DNA of 64,000 nucleotides from Epiperipatus broadwayi (GCA_028023455.1 JAQFVV010012544.1:560001-624000); one strand, 5' to 3'. Numbered from the stretch's first letter, positions 1 through 12,689 are shown. Numbers and translations: made by a program. Notes: generated from the sequence alone by a model not told the origin.

Positions 1-3000
1 AACCTCAAATCACTTTTGCAAAACTTTCAAAGCTCCCAATATTTATAGCACACATCACAGAGTAGCAAGGATACAATTTTTTTACTTATAATAAAATTTC
101 TTTCATTATCCCTCTTCAATATAGTCTTACATCTCCAACTCCTTCTTCATCATCTTATACCATGATCAGACCCCCATTTTAATATAATAACCATCTTTAA
201 TAAATCTTATTGATTTGTTTATGCCACTTTGCTTTTTCTTTAACAATAAATATAAGTTCTTATGTTATAAAACCATGGTATGTGGTCTCAGAGTTTTGGA
301 TTATATTTTAATGTTAAATTTTGTCAATATTTTGGTGATCATGTGATGTTTAATGGTCAAATGTATATCTATTATATAATAATAACAATAATAAAAATTT
401 TAATAAGATTTTTAGTTAAGACAAAAATGGATAAAACTCCCAATTTGGAATAATACAATAATCTTCTAGGATAGTATTCGAATACCAAGAGTGGAAAAAG
501 GATTTCATTGCCACTCAGAATATTCATCAACAACATAATAAATTTTATTAAATGAAAATAGACAATAATTGACTATAAAAGCAGTCTTATTTAATTAAAT
601 TGCAGTTTTAAATTATAGTGATCAATAGAATAAAATGAATAATATTTTATTTCAAATGCATTTTTTATATATGCAAAATCATTATCATTAAATACTTTAA
701 TATTTCCATTTATGTGACTGTACTTTGAATAAATAGCATGCAAATATTTGCATTATAAATTACACAATGTTTACATTTATGGATATTAATTGATGAAAAC
801 CAAAACATTATAGAGACACAACACAAGACTTAACAACAAAATAATATTTATTTTATAATAAACAAATTTTATAAACATGAACATCATGGGAAGTCTGTTA
901 CAAAATTTTCAAAACACTATTACACTAGTCCAATACAGTATATGGATAAATTAAATATCCAGGACCTATGATAGTCTTAGATTGACAAATAGATTTTATT
1001 AAGTAAGAGGTTATTACAAGAAATTTTTATCTTTAAATAGTTATTCTCACCATTATTACTAAAATATTTTGTGTTTTTAAAATGATAGAACTTTATTAAA
1101 TTATAAACAAATTTATGGCACAAGTTTTATATCTTCTTGTATAAATTTTATGTCCTAAAACAATTCTACAATTTTATAATCTATAGCTTTCATTAACTTA
1201 TGTATTATTTATCAATTCTATGATCTTTTAATTGCTGATATTGTAATAAATCTTCAAACTGTTCTCATAGGTTACACATATACACTCTATGCTATTGTCT
1301 CAACAATGAGTAAACCTGAATGATATTTAGATTTTACCAATCCAGTGATGATTTGCTTCTGTATAATGATGATAATAATGCACATTGCTTATTTAGGCTA
1401 AAGAATATAAATGTATAAATTTTGAATAAATCACTATTGGTTTTATTTCATGTAGTGCTGGCAAAAACACCAAAACTCTTAATCTTCACTTAGGAACTTT
1501 AAAAGGTTCCAGAAGAAAAATGATACTCTTCAAAATAATAAACTTATTAATTGTCAATATACTAAAATATACACAGTACATACATGGTGATAAATACAAT
1601 ATAAAGATACTTTCAAAAGGAAAAGCTAAATAAAGCAATGAACCTAGTGATGGCATAAACCCAAAATACACACCTTCTTTCTGAAGGCAAGGAAATATTT
1701 TTAGGACTCATCTCTAGGCATATATAATAAAATAAGAATGAGCCACCACATTACTATTATAAAACATGAGGAAAATACCATTCAATGAAAATATCAACAA
1801 TACCAGAGAATGTGACCCTCTATCTCTTTTATAAAATATTTAAATAATTCCAATAGCAACAATGAGATAGCCAAGCTCTACTTCCAAATCATCAAAGTGT
1901 AAATAAATTTGCATACATTGGAAATATACAATGGTCAGATAACATATATCAAATATACAGGAGGGAAATTAATTCTAAACACTCAATAAATATAATACCA
2001 AAACGATGCATAAAATAAAGAAGTAATAATGTAGTTGTCAAATAAGACTGAATAAATGTAGCCTTAAGCAATAACAAGAAACATACATCATTTTTCATAA
2101 ACATATAAGCATTCATTATAAAATATATTTCTCATAATAAAGGACAAAGCAATACTCTTTAAAATAACTTAATACCGAATCATTATTTAGTATATAGTAT
2201 CATGAATAATAATAAGTGAACCTCTGTCAAGCATTTTAGACCATAACGTAAAATTTAAAAAATAATGTTTTAAAATAACATATAATAATAATGTTATAAA
2301 TGCATGATTTAAACCTAAAGCATAAAATTCTACCAAAACTTTTTTTTAAATAAAAATATAAAATTTTAATGTTATTAATCTGACAGAGTTTCTGGTTTGA
2401 TAGTAAATAAATTTTATAAACAAGTATGTTTCTCCAAATGTTGGTAACATAATTTGAAAAGATGCATATGCATCGAAAGTTTTTTTTATAAACACTTTAT
2501 ATAAGCACACACAAATAAAATGTTAATAAATGAATGGCCATTATTTCATGAATCATCAACATATATTTGACAGGACAGTTTTCAACACTTCTTACAGCAT
2601 TACTCTGGTTTTCCATTTTTTCTAAGCAGGTAATTATTTAAATATAGAAACTGATTACACATTTTTATTTTCCAATGTCAGCAAGTTTTCTAAGCAAGAT
2701 ATTCAATATAGTGGTTTAGTCATAAGGGTCTTTTCCAAATTTAAATTTTATATGTATATGCCAAGTTAAATTATAAATTATTTAAAGTATTTTATAAGTC
2801 CTGGACATAAAATGGAAATCTATTTTAATCTTACTATATTAATTTAAACTTGTTTATGGTTGAAGTAATTTTAAGTGTTTAACCTAAAGATGTGGTTTTC
2901 TATTTAATAATTAATACTAAAAAGTCAAAATTTGCTTTAATATAATCCTTTAGTTTTTTTAATTTGTCTTTAAATAATTATTAATAGAAATTAGGTCTAA

Positions 3001-6000
3001 AATTTTAATGTGAGTGTGCTTACATTTATTAATTTTAGTGTAGACTTTCTTGTTTGAGAATATTAGATATTATTTTTAAATAATTAATTCAATTAAAATA
3101 TTGAATTAAATCCTAGTAAACTTCTTAATTTATTTACTTAACATAGTTTGAAAAGAATTATAAAAAATGTAATATTTTCTTTCTCAATACAATATTTTCT
3201 TTTATTATATTATATTTTATTTTACTGTAATAATAATTTTGATTTCATAATTATTTTAGACAGCATCAGTTAATTAAAATGTCTGAAAAATATGTAAATC
3301 AGTTTTTATTTTTAGTTTAATCCCACAGATCCAAAATTAACCTTTAACTCCAAGGTGAGAAAATTAAAAGAAAGTAGATGTTTTTCATCAATCAAAAGAA
3401 TCACATGACCAGGAATATAAAGGTCTACACACATGCACTATGACTGAACTATAAATTACTGAACTACAGAAAACTTTGAACTACTAAACTTCTAGCAGAA
3501 AACAGATATGCAAAGGAGAAAAAATTTCAAAATTTCTCAACTATTGAATTAATTATAACTTTTTTTAAAAAAAAAAAAATATGCATTTCATTATAACATA
3601 TATCCTAAAAACTCTTAAATTCAGGTACTACAGTTTTAAACTGAAGTTATTGGAAATCCAAAAGTTAATATTATTTAAAAATGAAGAAAAGCAATGAATG
3701 AAAGTGTTGGACAGTTACTCTTTTGATTGCTAAATTATATTTAGCACTAGTACATCATCAGAATTAAATATGACTTATCCTATGCATATAAGAACTTTTC
3801 CTTATTTTCTATTTCATAATTATAATAATATTATAAGCATAACATTCCTTACATTATAGAAATAAAGTTAATGACAGCTCATATTTTGGCAATTTTTATA
3901 ACAGCATGTTAATATTTAAAAATGCTTCTTTTATTAGTTTATTTGAGAGAACAATAATTATCAAGGACTTTTGAAAGTTTTTATTTTGATAATATATTTG
4001 AAAATATTGTTTCAATAAATGGTTTTTCTTGGATACATTTATTTTAATAAATGAACTACAAATTTGAGAAGAATAAAATATTTATGTTAAAATTAAAATT
4101 ATGTTTAATTGCTCTTAATAATTTGCTGATGAGAAGAAAAACAACAAAATTCACTCAGTTGCATTTCAACTTTATACTTAAAATAAACTGAATGAGAGGA
4201 AATGTATTATAATCAAAAATTAAATGTCACTAATTTAATAAGACTTATTTAGCATACTCTTTATGACTCTTATCATAATGCTCAAAATATGAATGTGCAA
4301 ACCTGCTCTCTCTCCGTCTGTCTGTCTGTAAAAAAAGCTTTTTAGCTTTGAAAAGAAATACTTGTTCTTGGATCTCTGTATTTGAATATAATTCTTAAAA
4401 TGTGTAAATGGAAAACCAGCTTAAAACTATAGTATAAATTATTGAAACCTGAATTACTTAACAATATTTCATAAAATTAAATGGCCATTTGTGTGCATTG
4501 TTGTTTAAGGAAACTTCTAGTATAATTTTTAATGTTGTGCATCTATTTTATATTGCTTTACTGCTACCAAATAAAGAAATATTACCTGCTTGTAAAATTG
4601 TCTTCTAGTAAATTGTGAAGTTTCCAACATAAAAAAACTCTAATACTTTTAAAATATTTGTGTAAACTGGTTATAATTTAGAATTATAATTTTATGTTTT
4701 TATAATTTATTATGATTTGCTTGTTTTATGCATTCTTACTTAATATATTTTATGCATTATGGTTCATGATGGTATTCATAAGTTCACATTATATTGAGGG
4801 TTTTGTTAATGCTATCTAATTATTTTAGTATTATACCATTTTAAGAGTATTGCTTTGTTCCCAATTGTAAGTAACTTATCAATTGAAGTAAATATTTATA
4901 TGTAAATGATGAAAAGGTGTTATATATTCTTATTTTATTAATTATTTAGGTCTATATTTGATTAAGTCAGATTTAATACAAAATATATATCTTATCAGTG
5001 TTATATATCAATTAATATTTATTATGTTTATTAAAAAATTAGGCATTAGTTTCTCTCTTGTGTATTGCTATAAGTCTTGTTTGCCAATTTGTGTTTCTAA
5101 GATATGTAAAACTTGTCTCTCTCTTGATAACATTGATTTAGATACCCCATATATTTTATAAAAAGATGTTAGCCTTGTTGAAGTGGTCAGATCTAAGTTC
5201 GATATGAGCTTCATGAGATCCCACCTTTAGCCTATTTCAAACCTATCACTAACAGTGAATTTCCTAATGTAATGGGGCTTTATATGTTCAATACATGCTA
5301 GTTTCGATTAAAACAGTATTATTTAAACATTTGTTAAAACCAATTATCTTATATATAAACTAACTAATATTATTAACAACTTTATGATAAAATTATTTAT
5401 GAAAACATATATATTGCAATTGTGTGGATTGTACGTATATATTTATAAATAGTGATATATATATATATTCATTATAAAGTTTCATTACATCGGAATGTTT
5501 TATTTTTACTTTTACCATTTTGTTCAAATTTATGTAATTAAAAGCTACATTCTTTTGATAAGTTTTCAGATCGTATTTTCCAAAGACAATGGGGAATTTT
5601 TATAAATTAGTAAAAATGATAATTTAAAATGTAAGGCTGATTCTTGATTAAAATCATTTATTCAGATTTATAAATTTATTTTCTAAATAGAAAATGAATT
5701 CCAAAGTTAATGGATTTAAAAGTCTTATCAAAGGAATGGATCTGAAACCAATTAAAAAATTTTTTAACTTGTGATAATTTAAAAAGGTTTAGCCTGAAGG
5801 CATCAGAGTCAGAATGGGCAGGAAACCACAGAAAATGTATAAATAGCCCAGCAAAAAAGAAGCCATTACTTTTTAGAAGATATGCTACTTAAAGCTACAT
5901 CAATTTTAATTATGAATTTTTATAGTGTTTTCAGAATGGTATGTGGCTAATTTCAGGGATCTGATTGCTGGACTCTGAAGTTCCCATAAAATATTCAACA

Positions 6001-7664
6001 TGTAGCTGCTAATCAAAAATTTCCATACCAATCATAAGCTGCCAAAATCTTAAAGAAACCAATCCAAAAATACTATTTATTTAAGTTAAATGTGCGCCTA
6101 CATTATCATCTCAACCCAACCGGACTCTGCCATATAAATTAAGGAACAAACCATGGAAGGACTGGTAATAGTTTTATTTTCTGAACCGCAACTTTCTGGC
6201 CAGTTTCTGAATGTTACTTTAAATCACATTTTAAGTTAACTACTGTTAAAATTTCTTCTTGCTTTATAATGTCTCAACTAGTGTAGTAATTCTCTATTTT
6301 TATCTCTAGTCTTTAAAATTAATATTTTGTTAACTTTACTTTTCCTATGATGGCAGTTGATTTAACTAATTTTATTATATATTTATTGAATGATTATTAA
6401 TATCATTTATTTTTCATAATATGCCAATAAGACTTTCAAGTCGATAATAAGCTATTTTGTTACACTTACCTTATAAAAATAATATTGTATTAGATTGTAT
6501 AGTTTTTAATTATTGCCCATTAGAACTAATTTAATATGGTTCTATTAATTATCACATTGAAGGATTTATTAAATGTTTACTATTTTACTAAAGGCTGATA
6601 ATAATTATTAGCCTATTCTCTAACCTATGCTCCCAGCTATTTTATTTGAGTTCACAAATTTATTCATATTGATAGTATTAAAATGTTTGGCTAGAGATTG
6701 ATAAAGAAAATAAAATCAATATATTCTAATTTAAATTTTGTACTTTATATTAATATTCAGGGAGGGCATGACATTTAGGGTATGACTAGTATAATTATAT
6801 AATTGCATTTAAGCACATTTATTTTAAAGTTTTTACATGAACCTCCAATCTTGTTGCAATATTTTTCTTGGAATTTGATGTTCATTGTCTCAATATTTAA
6901 GTAGCTACTATCATGTTCCATAGAATTATTTAGGTCCTAAGCTAAGTTCAAGTAAGAATAGATAATAGGAAACTTTGGTGTTTAGTGAATCATTATTTAA
7001 ATAGTTATTCCAATTATATTTAAAAAACACTTTCAAGTAAAATAATAATAATTTAAAAGAAGTTACTACTGTCACAATATAAAAAGACATAGTTATAAAT
7101 TTCAAACTAAATCTGTAAAACACGATCACTAAAATCACTGGAAATCTAAAATCTCTGACAATCTGTAAAAATCTGAAAATCTGTCTAGACTGATCTCAAT
7201 CTCTGTTTTTATATTGGTCTCAATTCAATGATTTCATTGGTCAATATTGTTTGTAATAATCTAATTTATATAGCTACATCAATATCATTTTTAAAAGTAA
7301 GTTTTAAAACTATGAGTCTCCAATTATTAAATATCAAATTACTTAATATCTTAAATATTAAATATTTTTTATCTAAGAATAAATAAATATCCTTATTAAA
7401 ACAATTTTTAATATCTTAATAACCTAAAATTGACTTAAAATAAAATATTACCCTTAAATAAAATAATAATAATTTTATTCATTACTTTTCTAATATTATC
7501 TCTAGACTAAATATTTGTTACATTTTATTATGTATCAATTTTTTGTTAACAAACTAAAATTAATGTTTTCTTTCCCTAACTTCTGAAAGCATACATAGTC
7601 ATACAACAACCTCTAATCATGTGATGCTTTCAGCATCTTTTAAACTAATATTACATTAACTTAT
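1..7664. other. AT-rich DNA without a recognised gene
   Basis: No open frame here shows a familiar domain; the longest are about 60-70 codons and AT-biased, as expected by chance. A short CTGT/CTCT tract lies at about 4308-4330. Two stretches are less AT-rich than their surroundings, about 3330-3540 and 5790-6200. Both contain TATAAA-like words (for example near 5838) and could be old LTR or other repeat remnants, but I found no second copy in the window to prove it. Confidence 0.6.
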
Positions 7665-7926
7665 TAACTGAAACACAGGCTTAATATATACCATGGGTCT
7701 ATATATGTAATATATGGTATATGAGCACAGACTTTCACATGACCCACCACTCTCCACTCTATCTAATAACACTGATACACTCAAGCACATATATGCTGAA
7801 AAGATAAATAATCACCAATATACATATTTCATGCTAAACCAGCAATCATCAGTTGGTCCAGATTATCATCTCCCACACATATATACTATAAGTGCTCAAA
7901 TATATATTAAGATAGACAATCTTCAT
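7665..7926 (-). repeat. Inverted arm A of the hammerhead repeat
   Basis: This arm is the reverse complement of 7971-8231 with few mismatches; 44 bp separate the arms. The spacer side (7927-7965) also matches, inverted, the 8528-8563 segment just before copy C. Copy A is therefore closer in extent to C than to B. Confidence 0.85.
7808..7866 (-). ncRNA. Hammerhead ribozyme, type I, short helix III (copy A)
   Basis: Read on the minus strand, helix I is ATAATC, a TGG bulge, then ACCAA on the 5' side, pairing with TTGGT plus GATTAT on the 3' side. The core CTGATGA is followed by helix II (TGCU/AGCA, GGUUU loop), GAAA, then a 2-bp AU/AU helix III around the loop AUGU. Predicted cleavage follows an A at 7819. 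The pair next to the core in helix II is U-U rather than the usual G-C, which may weaken activity. Tiny helix III with a 4-nt loop is the form described in Penelope-like elements and retrozymes. Confidence 0.8.
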
Positions 7927-7970
7927 ATTTTAATGGACTGGCTCCAATCTACTACACACTCCATTACAGT

Positions 7971-8231
7971 ATGAAGATTGTCTATCTTAATATATATCTG
8001 AACACTTATAGTAAATATGTGTGGGAGATGATAATCTGGACCAACTGATGATTGCTGGTTTAGCATGAAATACGTATATTGGTGATTATTTATCTTTTCA
8101 GCATATATGTGCTTGAGTGTATCAGTGTTATTAGATAGAGTGGAGAGTGGTGGGTCATGTGAAAGTCTGTGTTCATATACCTATATTACATATATAGACA
8201 CATGGTATATATTCAGCCTGTGTTTCAGTTA
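7971..8231 (+). repeat. Arm B of the hammerhead repeat
   Basis: This direct-orientation arm pairs with 7665-7926. Its first part (7971 to about 8195) also matches copy C (8564-8781) as a direct repeat. It begins at ATGAAGATTG and ends near CAGTTA. Confidence 0.85.
8031..8089 (+). ncRNA. Hammerhead ribozyme, type I, short helix III (copy B)
   Basis: Helix I pairs 8031-8036 with 8084-8089 and 8040-8044 with 8079-8083, leaving a 3-nt bulge (8037-8039). CTGATGA occupies 8045-8051. Helix II pairs 8053-8056 with 8062-8065 around a 5-nt loop. GAAA is 8067-8070. Helix III is two base pairs (8070-8071 with 8076-8077) around the palindromic loop ACGT. Predicted cleavage lies between 8078 and 8079. The 8052-8066 pair is U-U, not the usual G-C. 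All invariant core bases are present. Palindromic helix III loops in this class are thought to allow active dimers. Confidence 0.85.
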
Positions 8232-8321
8232 TTACATTGTAGAGATGTCTGCCCATCCTTGCATATGTATTTAATGGATTATGTCCTGTACATGTGGGGT
8301 TCAGATTGACCTTGGGTCAAC

Positions 8322-8563
8322 ATGGGTGTGACAAGAATCTTGGCCTCAGGGTGGCTTTCGAGCATTCCATCATCAGAGTTTCAGTTGGATGGATGGTTGA
8401 AAAGTTGGAGTGTGGAGTGGATTCAAGCCTGTCCATTAAAGTATGGGTGTGACAAGAATCTCGGCCTCAGGGTGGCCTTCGAGCATTCCATCATCAGATT
8501 TTCAATTGGATGGACTGTTGAAGAGTTGGAGTGTGTAGTAGATTGGAGCCAGTCCATTAAAGT
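8322..8563. repeat. Two tandem 121-bp units between hammerhead copies
   Basis: Units at 8322-8442 and 8443-8563 align without a length change. Both run from ATGGGTGTGACAAGAATCT to CCATTAAAGT, and copy C starts exactly 121 bp after the second unit begins. The unit is clearly less AT-rich than its surroundings. Its open reading frame across both units is most likely a by-product of the repeat length. Confidence 0.85.
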
Positions 8564-8781
8564 ATGAAGATTGTCTATCTTAATATATATCTGAGCACTT
8601 ATGGTATATATGTGTGGGAGATTATAATCTGGACCAACTGATGATTGCTGGTTTAGCATGAAATACGTATATTGGTGATTATTTATCTTTTCAGCATATA
8701 TGTGCTTGAGTGTATCAGTGTTATTAGATAGAGTGGAGAGTGGTGGGTCATGTGAAAGTCTCTGCTCATATACCCTATATT
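8564..8781 (+). repeat. Copy C of the hammerhead repeat
   Basis: A direct repeat of the first part of copy B, ending near TATATTA. Upstream it is continuous with the 121-bp tandem units. Confidence 0.85.
8624..8682 (+). ncRNA. Hammerhead ribozyme, type I, short helix III (copy C)
   Basis: The architecture equals copy B: bulged helix I (8624-8629 with 8677-8682 and ACCAA with TTGGT), CTGATGA, a 4-bp helix II with GGUUU loop, GAAA, and a 2-bp helix III with loop ACGT. Predicted cleavage lies between 8671 and 8672, exactly 593 nt downstream of the copy B site. It shares the U-U mismatch at the base of helix II with copies A and B. Confidence 0.85.
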
Positions 8782-10228
8782 AGCTTATTTTAAATAATAT
8801 TTTAAACAAAATAATTATTTTAGACCTATAATATAAAATATTTATCATTATAATTAAGCTACTTTACCATTATAGTATTTCACTTCTTCTTCTTCTTTTT
8901 AAAATATAGTTCCAACATAATAAATATATAAAATATACATTTTTCTTTTTTCTTTTTAAAACTTGTTTATTCAAACTATAATTTTATCAAAAAAAAAAAT
9001 CCTTTATCATAAAGTCAATAATTATTTCAACCAAATAATGTTTATATTATGTAATTCTCCTTGAGCACTTCCTCTTTACTACTCAAATAATTTTCAATAA
9101 TTCATATAATCTTCTTATAGTTTGAATAAACAAGTTTTTTAAAAAAAAGAAGAATGTATATTATCTTTTAAATATAATAAATTAAAATTAATATTATCTT
9201 TTGGCTAATTTATTGAATCATTTTATATTTAATTCATCTCAAAATGAGTTTAAATTACCTAATATATCTTTATAAGCTTCTTCCTATTGAGTTTGAACCC
9301 CTATTACCTATAACATTTAAATTATATGTTAGAAAATAATCTAAATTTTATTTTTTTTAAATATAACTACTTTTCCATTTCTAACTAACTATCTGTACCA
9401 ATTATAAAGGGTGCAATATATTTATATATATTAATATAAACAGTAATATAAATGATTGCTAATTTTATAATTATTAAACATTGCAAATATATATTTATTC
9501 TTATGTTTTTTATATAAATCATTTACAGGTTAATTATCTGATACTAAAATATATACTAAAAAAATGATCAGTAGAAAACATTCCAATATAATTCAAATAA
9601 ATTGTTAATTATATACTGAGTCAGAACTACTTTTATTATATATATTCAGTCAGGGCAATATAAAACTGCATTTTTTTTATTACTGTGATATAGATAAAAA
9701 TAAATTTATTCAGAAATCAGAGACTCAGAAACTTTTTTATAAAGAATCAATTCACATGAACAATTGTTATCCACCTGCTATAATTAAAAAAACCTTAAAT
9801 AAGCAATTAAAAAAACAAATCAATGAAAACTAATTATATGCACTGCAATATATTCATTTATATCAGGGATAGCAACAAACTAAATAAAATTTGCAATTAA
9901 TATAATATCAAAAGAACATTGAAAATCAATAGTACATTACAAGGAATTCTAATATTTATTGAAGCCAAATTTAACATGCTTAAATCCAAAAAACTGCATC
10001 TATGAACTAGTATGTGCACTTAGTAGGATATGTATTGATTAAATTAGCTATGTATTAAAATAATTTAAAAAGCACAACGTAATCATTAACTATAAAATAA
10101 ATATACCATTTATCAGAAAAAGTGTGTTAGTATTTCAAACTGTACTTAGACTTATATTAACCAACATCATATCTTACAAAGCAGAAGTAAGTATTCTCAA
10201 CACAATTTTTTCAATTCCTTAATAATTA
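8782..10228. other. AT-rich DNA, nothing recognised
   Basis: The stretch contains short A and T homopolymers and a CTT tract near 8885-8900. I saw no coding signal, no long inverted repeat and no match to another part of the window. Confidence 0.6.
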
Positions 10229-10374
10229 CTAAGGCAATAAACCTAAAGCATGTGCGGTTGAAAATGCGAAGGTAGGGACCTCTTTTCTTCCAATGCATAA
10301 GCTTGTGATTCAGAACTGTAGAGGTCCCTACTTTCGCATTTTCAACCGCACATGCTTTAGGTTTATTGCCTTAG
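10229..10374. mobile_element. Hairpin MITE with 55-bp terminal inverted repeats
   Basis: Arms 10229-10283 and 10320-10374 are almost perfect inverted copies starting CTAAGGCAATAAACC. The loop is about 36 nt. TA dinucleotides flank both ends (10227-10228 and 10375-10376), as expected for a Tc1/mariner-type target duplication. There is no coding capacity. I infer a non-autonomous mariner-like MITE; superfamily assignment rests only on the TA flanks. Confidence 0.8.
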
Positions 10375-10611
10375 TAAATATTACTTACGTAATCAATGTG
10401 TGTTAAATAAATTTATAATACCTTAATAAGTAACTTCGTTATTTGGAATATATGGGAAATATTGTAAAAAGAGGGGGGAGGGGATAAGAAAATTTTAAAA
10501 TGCTGCTCATATGATAATGGCAAATAATGCCATAATTCTAACTAATGTATGATTGAAATCCACACATTATCATTACCTTCAAAAACAAATGGAGTAATCT
10601 GCACTCATAAA

Positions 10612-10730
10612 TAATTATCATTGGTTGGTTAGAGCATCACCTTAAATTCAGTATTCATGAATCTCATAGTTCTTGATTCAATTTCTATTCTAGTATTATT
10701 ATTTTCAGATGAGCTACACCTGTACCAGAC
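10612..10730 (+). repeat. Possible tRNA-derived SINE head
   Basis: The words TGGTTAGAGCATC (A-box-like, near 10628) and AGTTCTTGATTCAA (B-box-like, near 10667) are spaced as in a tRNA gene. They lie in less AT-rich sequence. No cloverleaf with good acceptor pairing is evident, so this is not called a tRNA gene. No second copy was seen in the window. Confidence 0.4.
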
Positions 10731-11763
10731 AAAAAATAATATCATTCAAAATATAGTGTTAAACTCTAAAGTATGTGATATTATTAACATTTTAATGTAT
10801 TTGAAAAAAACAATCATTAAATTTTTCTGAAGCTGTTTAACAATTAATTGTAGATCATGAAAATAATCCAACATATAATTAAAATGCAATTATCACAAAT
10901 ATTCAAATTAAAACAATTAAAGTTTAGAAGCTATTAAAACGTAACAGCTACAAAACAAATTTTATACATTTATTAAATTATAAAAGGAAAGGAATGAATA
11001 TATATGTATATTTTTTAATTTTTCTCCATGAGTAATACTGGCACTAATATAAACTGGAAAAGCTAAAATAAATGTTTGTACACGATATTCTTATTTGTAC
11101 ATAAATGAACACCATAAATATTTATTTTATATATCTTATCCAAGAAAACTTTGTTTTTAACATTTATATATGTCTGTTTTTGTACATGTCTGCCAAGACA
11201 GTGGTAAGGCTATCAGTAGTTCCATGGGTTCCAGATAGTAGAATGCCTTTCAGAAATGAAAGTTAATTATAAAAAATCAATAAGCAGTTACCAACCAAGA
11301 GGATATTCTGCTGCATTATATGATAGAATATTGGTTCATCAAAGGCAAGATATAGTTTGCATTACAAATAGACTTTTCTGTTCACTTATTTTCCTTTTCA
11401 GACACTTTCTGAATAACCTCGACATTAAGAATTTTTATGTGATCAATTATCCCTCTATTCAATGGGATTGTGTATTTTGTCAATGCATAGCATTTTCTTA
11501 CTCCAATTCTGTTTTTCATTGTTTTAGTCTAAACCTTTGAGAATTAAGGAAACAATCTTGGGATAAGGTTAGTAGGTTAGCATTTTTTAGTTGTAAACTT
11601 TGTTTGAGGCAGTGCAAATAGTTAATATGTTAGTCTGGAACTGGAATTAAGAGAAATGTTTTAGCTAGATAAAGATTTATGTATAATTCTGTAAAACAGA
11701 CAATGTAGTCATTGCAAAAGTAGAACAGTTCCCCCAAACTGATATATTATAACATAATAAGCT
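10731..11763. other. AT-rich DNA, nothing recognised
   Basis: A 94-codon open frame at 11256-11540 (+) shows no motif I recognise and no coding-like composition. I treat it as chance. Confidence 0.5.
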
Positions 11764-11964
<201 letters not shown>

Positions 11965-12122
11965 GTATTGAAAAGTTAAAATTTATAATTTTTAGGTGCA
12001 CATCTCAAAAATATAATCATGAAATATACACATACATAGAGGAGCATGATGAGATATAGGTTTTGAATATCAGTTAGTAGTTAGTGAGTGCTCAATCATG
12101 GGCTAAGATTGACTGCTTCAAT

Positions 12123-12538
12123 ATAGACACTAAAGAATGCATCTTGACCACAGATATTGAAATCATTGATACAAAGATGTTTAAATATATCTCTTCAAAT
12201 AGGTAAATATAATCTATTCTGAATGCAGTCTAATAAATAGTCAATTATAACATTACAAACTGCAATTACATTTGTCAAATTGCATCCACAGTATTAATTA
12301 AATAATAAATGTAATAATGTTCAAGGCTAAATGGGTTTGTAAGTAATCATGAAAAGCCTTCAGTATTATTACATTGTTTAAGTAATACTTTGGGTGCAAT
12401 TTGAGAATTATAATTGCAGTTTGTAATATTATAATTGACTATTTATTAGTCAGCATCAAAACAGGTTATATTTACCTGTTTAAAGAAATTTATTTAAATT
12501 TCATTTTCTGTGGTCAAGTTGCAATCTTTAGTCTCTAT
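12123..12538. repeat. Foldback repeat with arms of roughly 180-200 bp
   Basis: Segment 12123-12319 is an imperfect inverted copy of 12363-12538; both ends share the ATAGA(C/G)ACTAAAGA word. The central loop has its own short stem (AAGGCT / AGCCTT). The loop segment 12309-12355 recurs inverted at about 14670-14712, showing a dispersed family. No coding sequence is present. Confidence 0.75.
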
Positions 12539-12662
12539 ATAAATATATTAGACTATTAATAAAAGTGGTATTCCAGTTTTATTGTTAAAAAGATGTTGTG
12601 TTAACTTTAAAATTGTTGATTGTTATTGATATTAGAATTGTCTAAGTGTTAAATGGCTTTTA
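12535..12662 (+). repeat. Dispersed repeat, copy 1
   Basis: This segment, starting near TATTAGACTATTAATAAA, matches about 14545-14665. It directly follows the right foldback arm here, whereas at 14.6 kb it directly precedes an inverted piece of the foldback loop. The two therefore belong to one composite element. Confidence 0.6.
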
Positions 12663-12689
12663 AGGATATATCAACATCATTATCAATCA

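Larger units (their letters stand above)
7665..8781. mobile_element. PLE-type terminal-repeat array with hammerhead ribozymes
   Basis: The block consists of three copies of one repeat plus a tandem spacer. Copy A (7665-7926) is inverted relative to copy B (7971-8231); copy C (8564-8781) has the orientation of B. Two 121-bp tandem units (8322-8442, 8443-8563) lie between B and C. Each copy carries a hammerhead motif. A more diverged version of the same repeat follows PLE coding relics at 44.03-44.39 kb, which ties the family to Penelope-like elements. PLE terminal repeats (pLTRs) are known to carry hammerheads. No reverse transcriptase lies beside this block, so it is either a stripped PLE remnant or a non-autonomous, retrozyme-like unit. 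Confidence 0.75.

Noticed and set aside
4125-4150. CTGATGAGAAGAAA as a hammerhead core
   Set aside because: Only three bases lie between the core words, so no helix II is possible.
8320-8540. Second hammerhead-like set (CTGATGA, GAAA, GTC in order) on the minus strand of each 121-bp unit
   Set aside because: The segment between CTGATGA and GAAA does not form a helix II, and GAAA-to-GTC (23 nt) does not close a helix III. The second unit also reads GAAG. The words alone are not enough.
8322-8567. 81-residue open frame across the tandem units as a gene
   Set aside because: It follows the 121-bp tandem units; the encoded sequence matches no family and lies in a non-coding terminal repeat.
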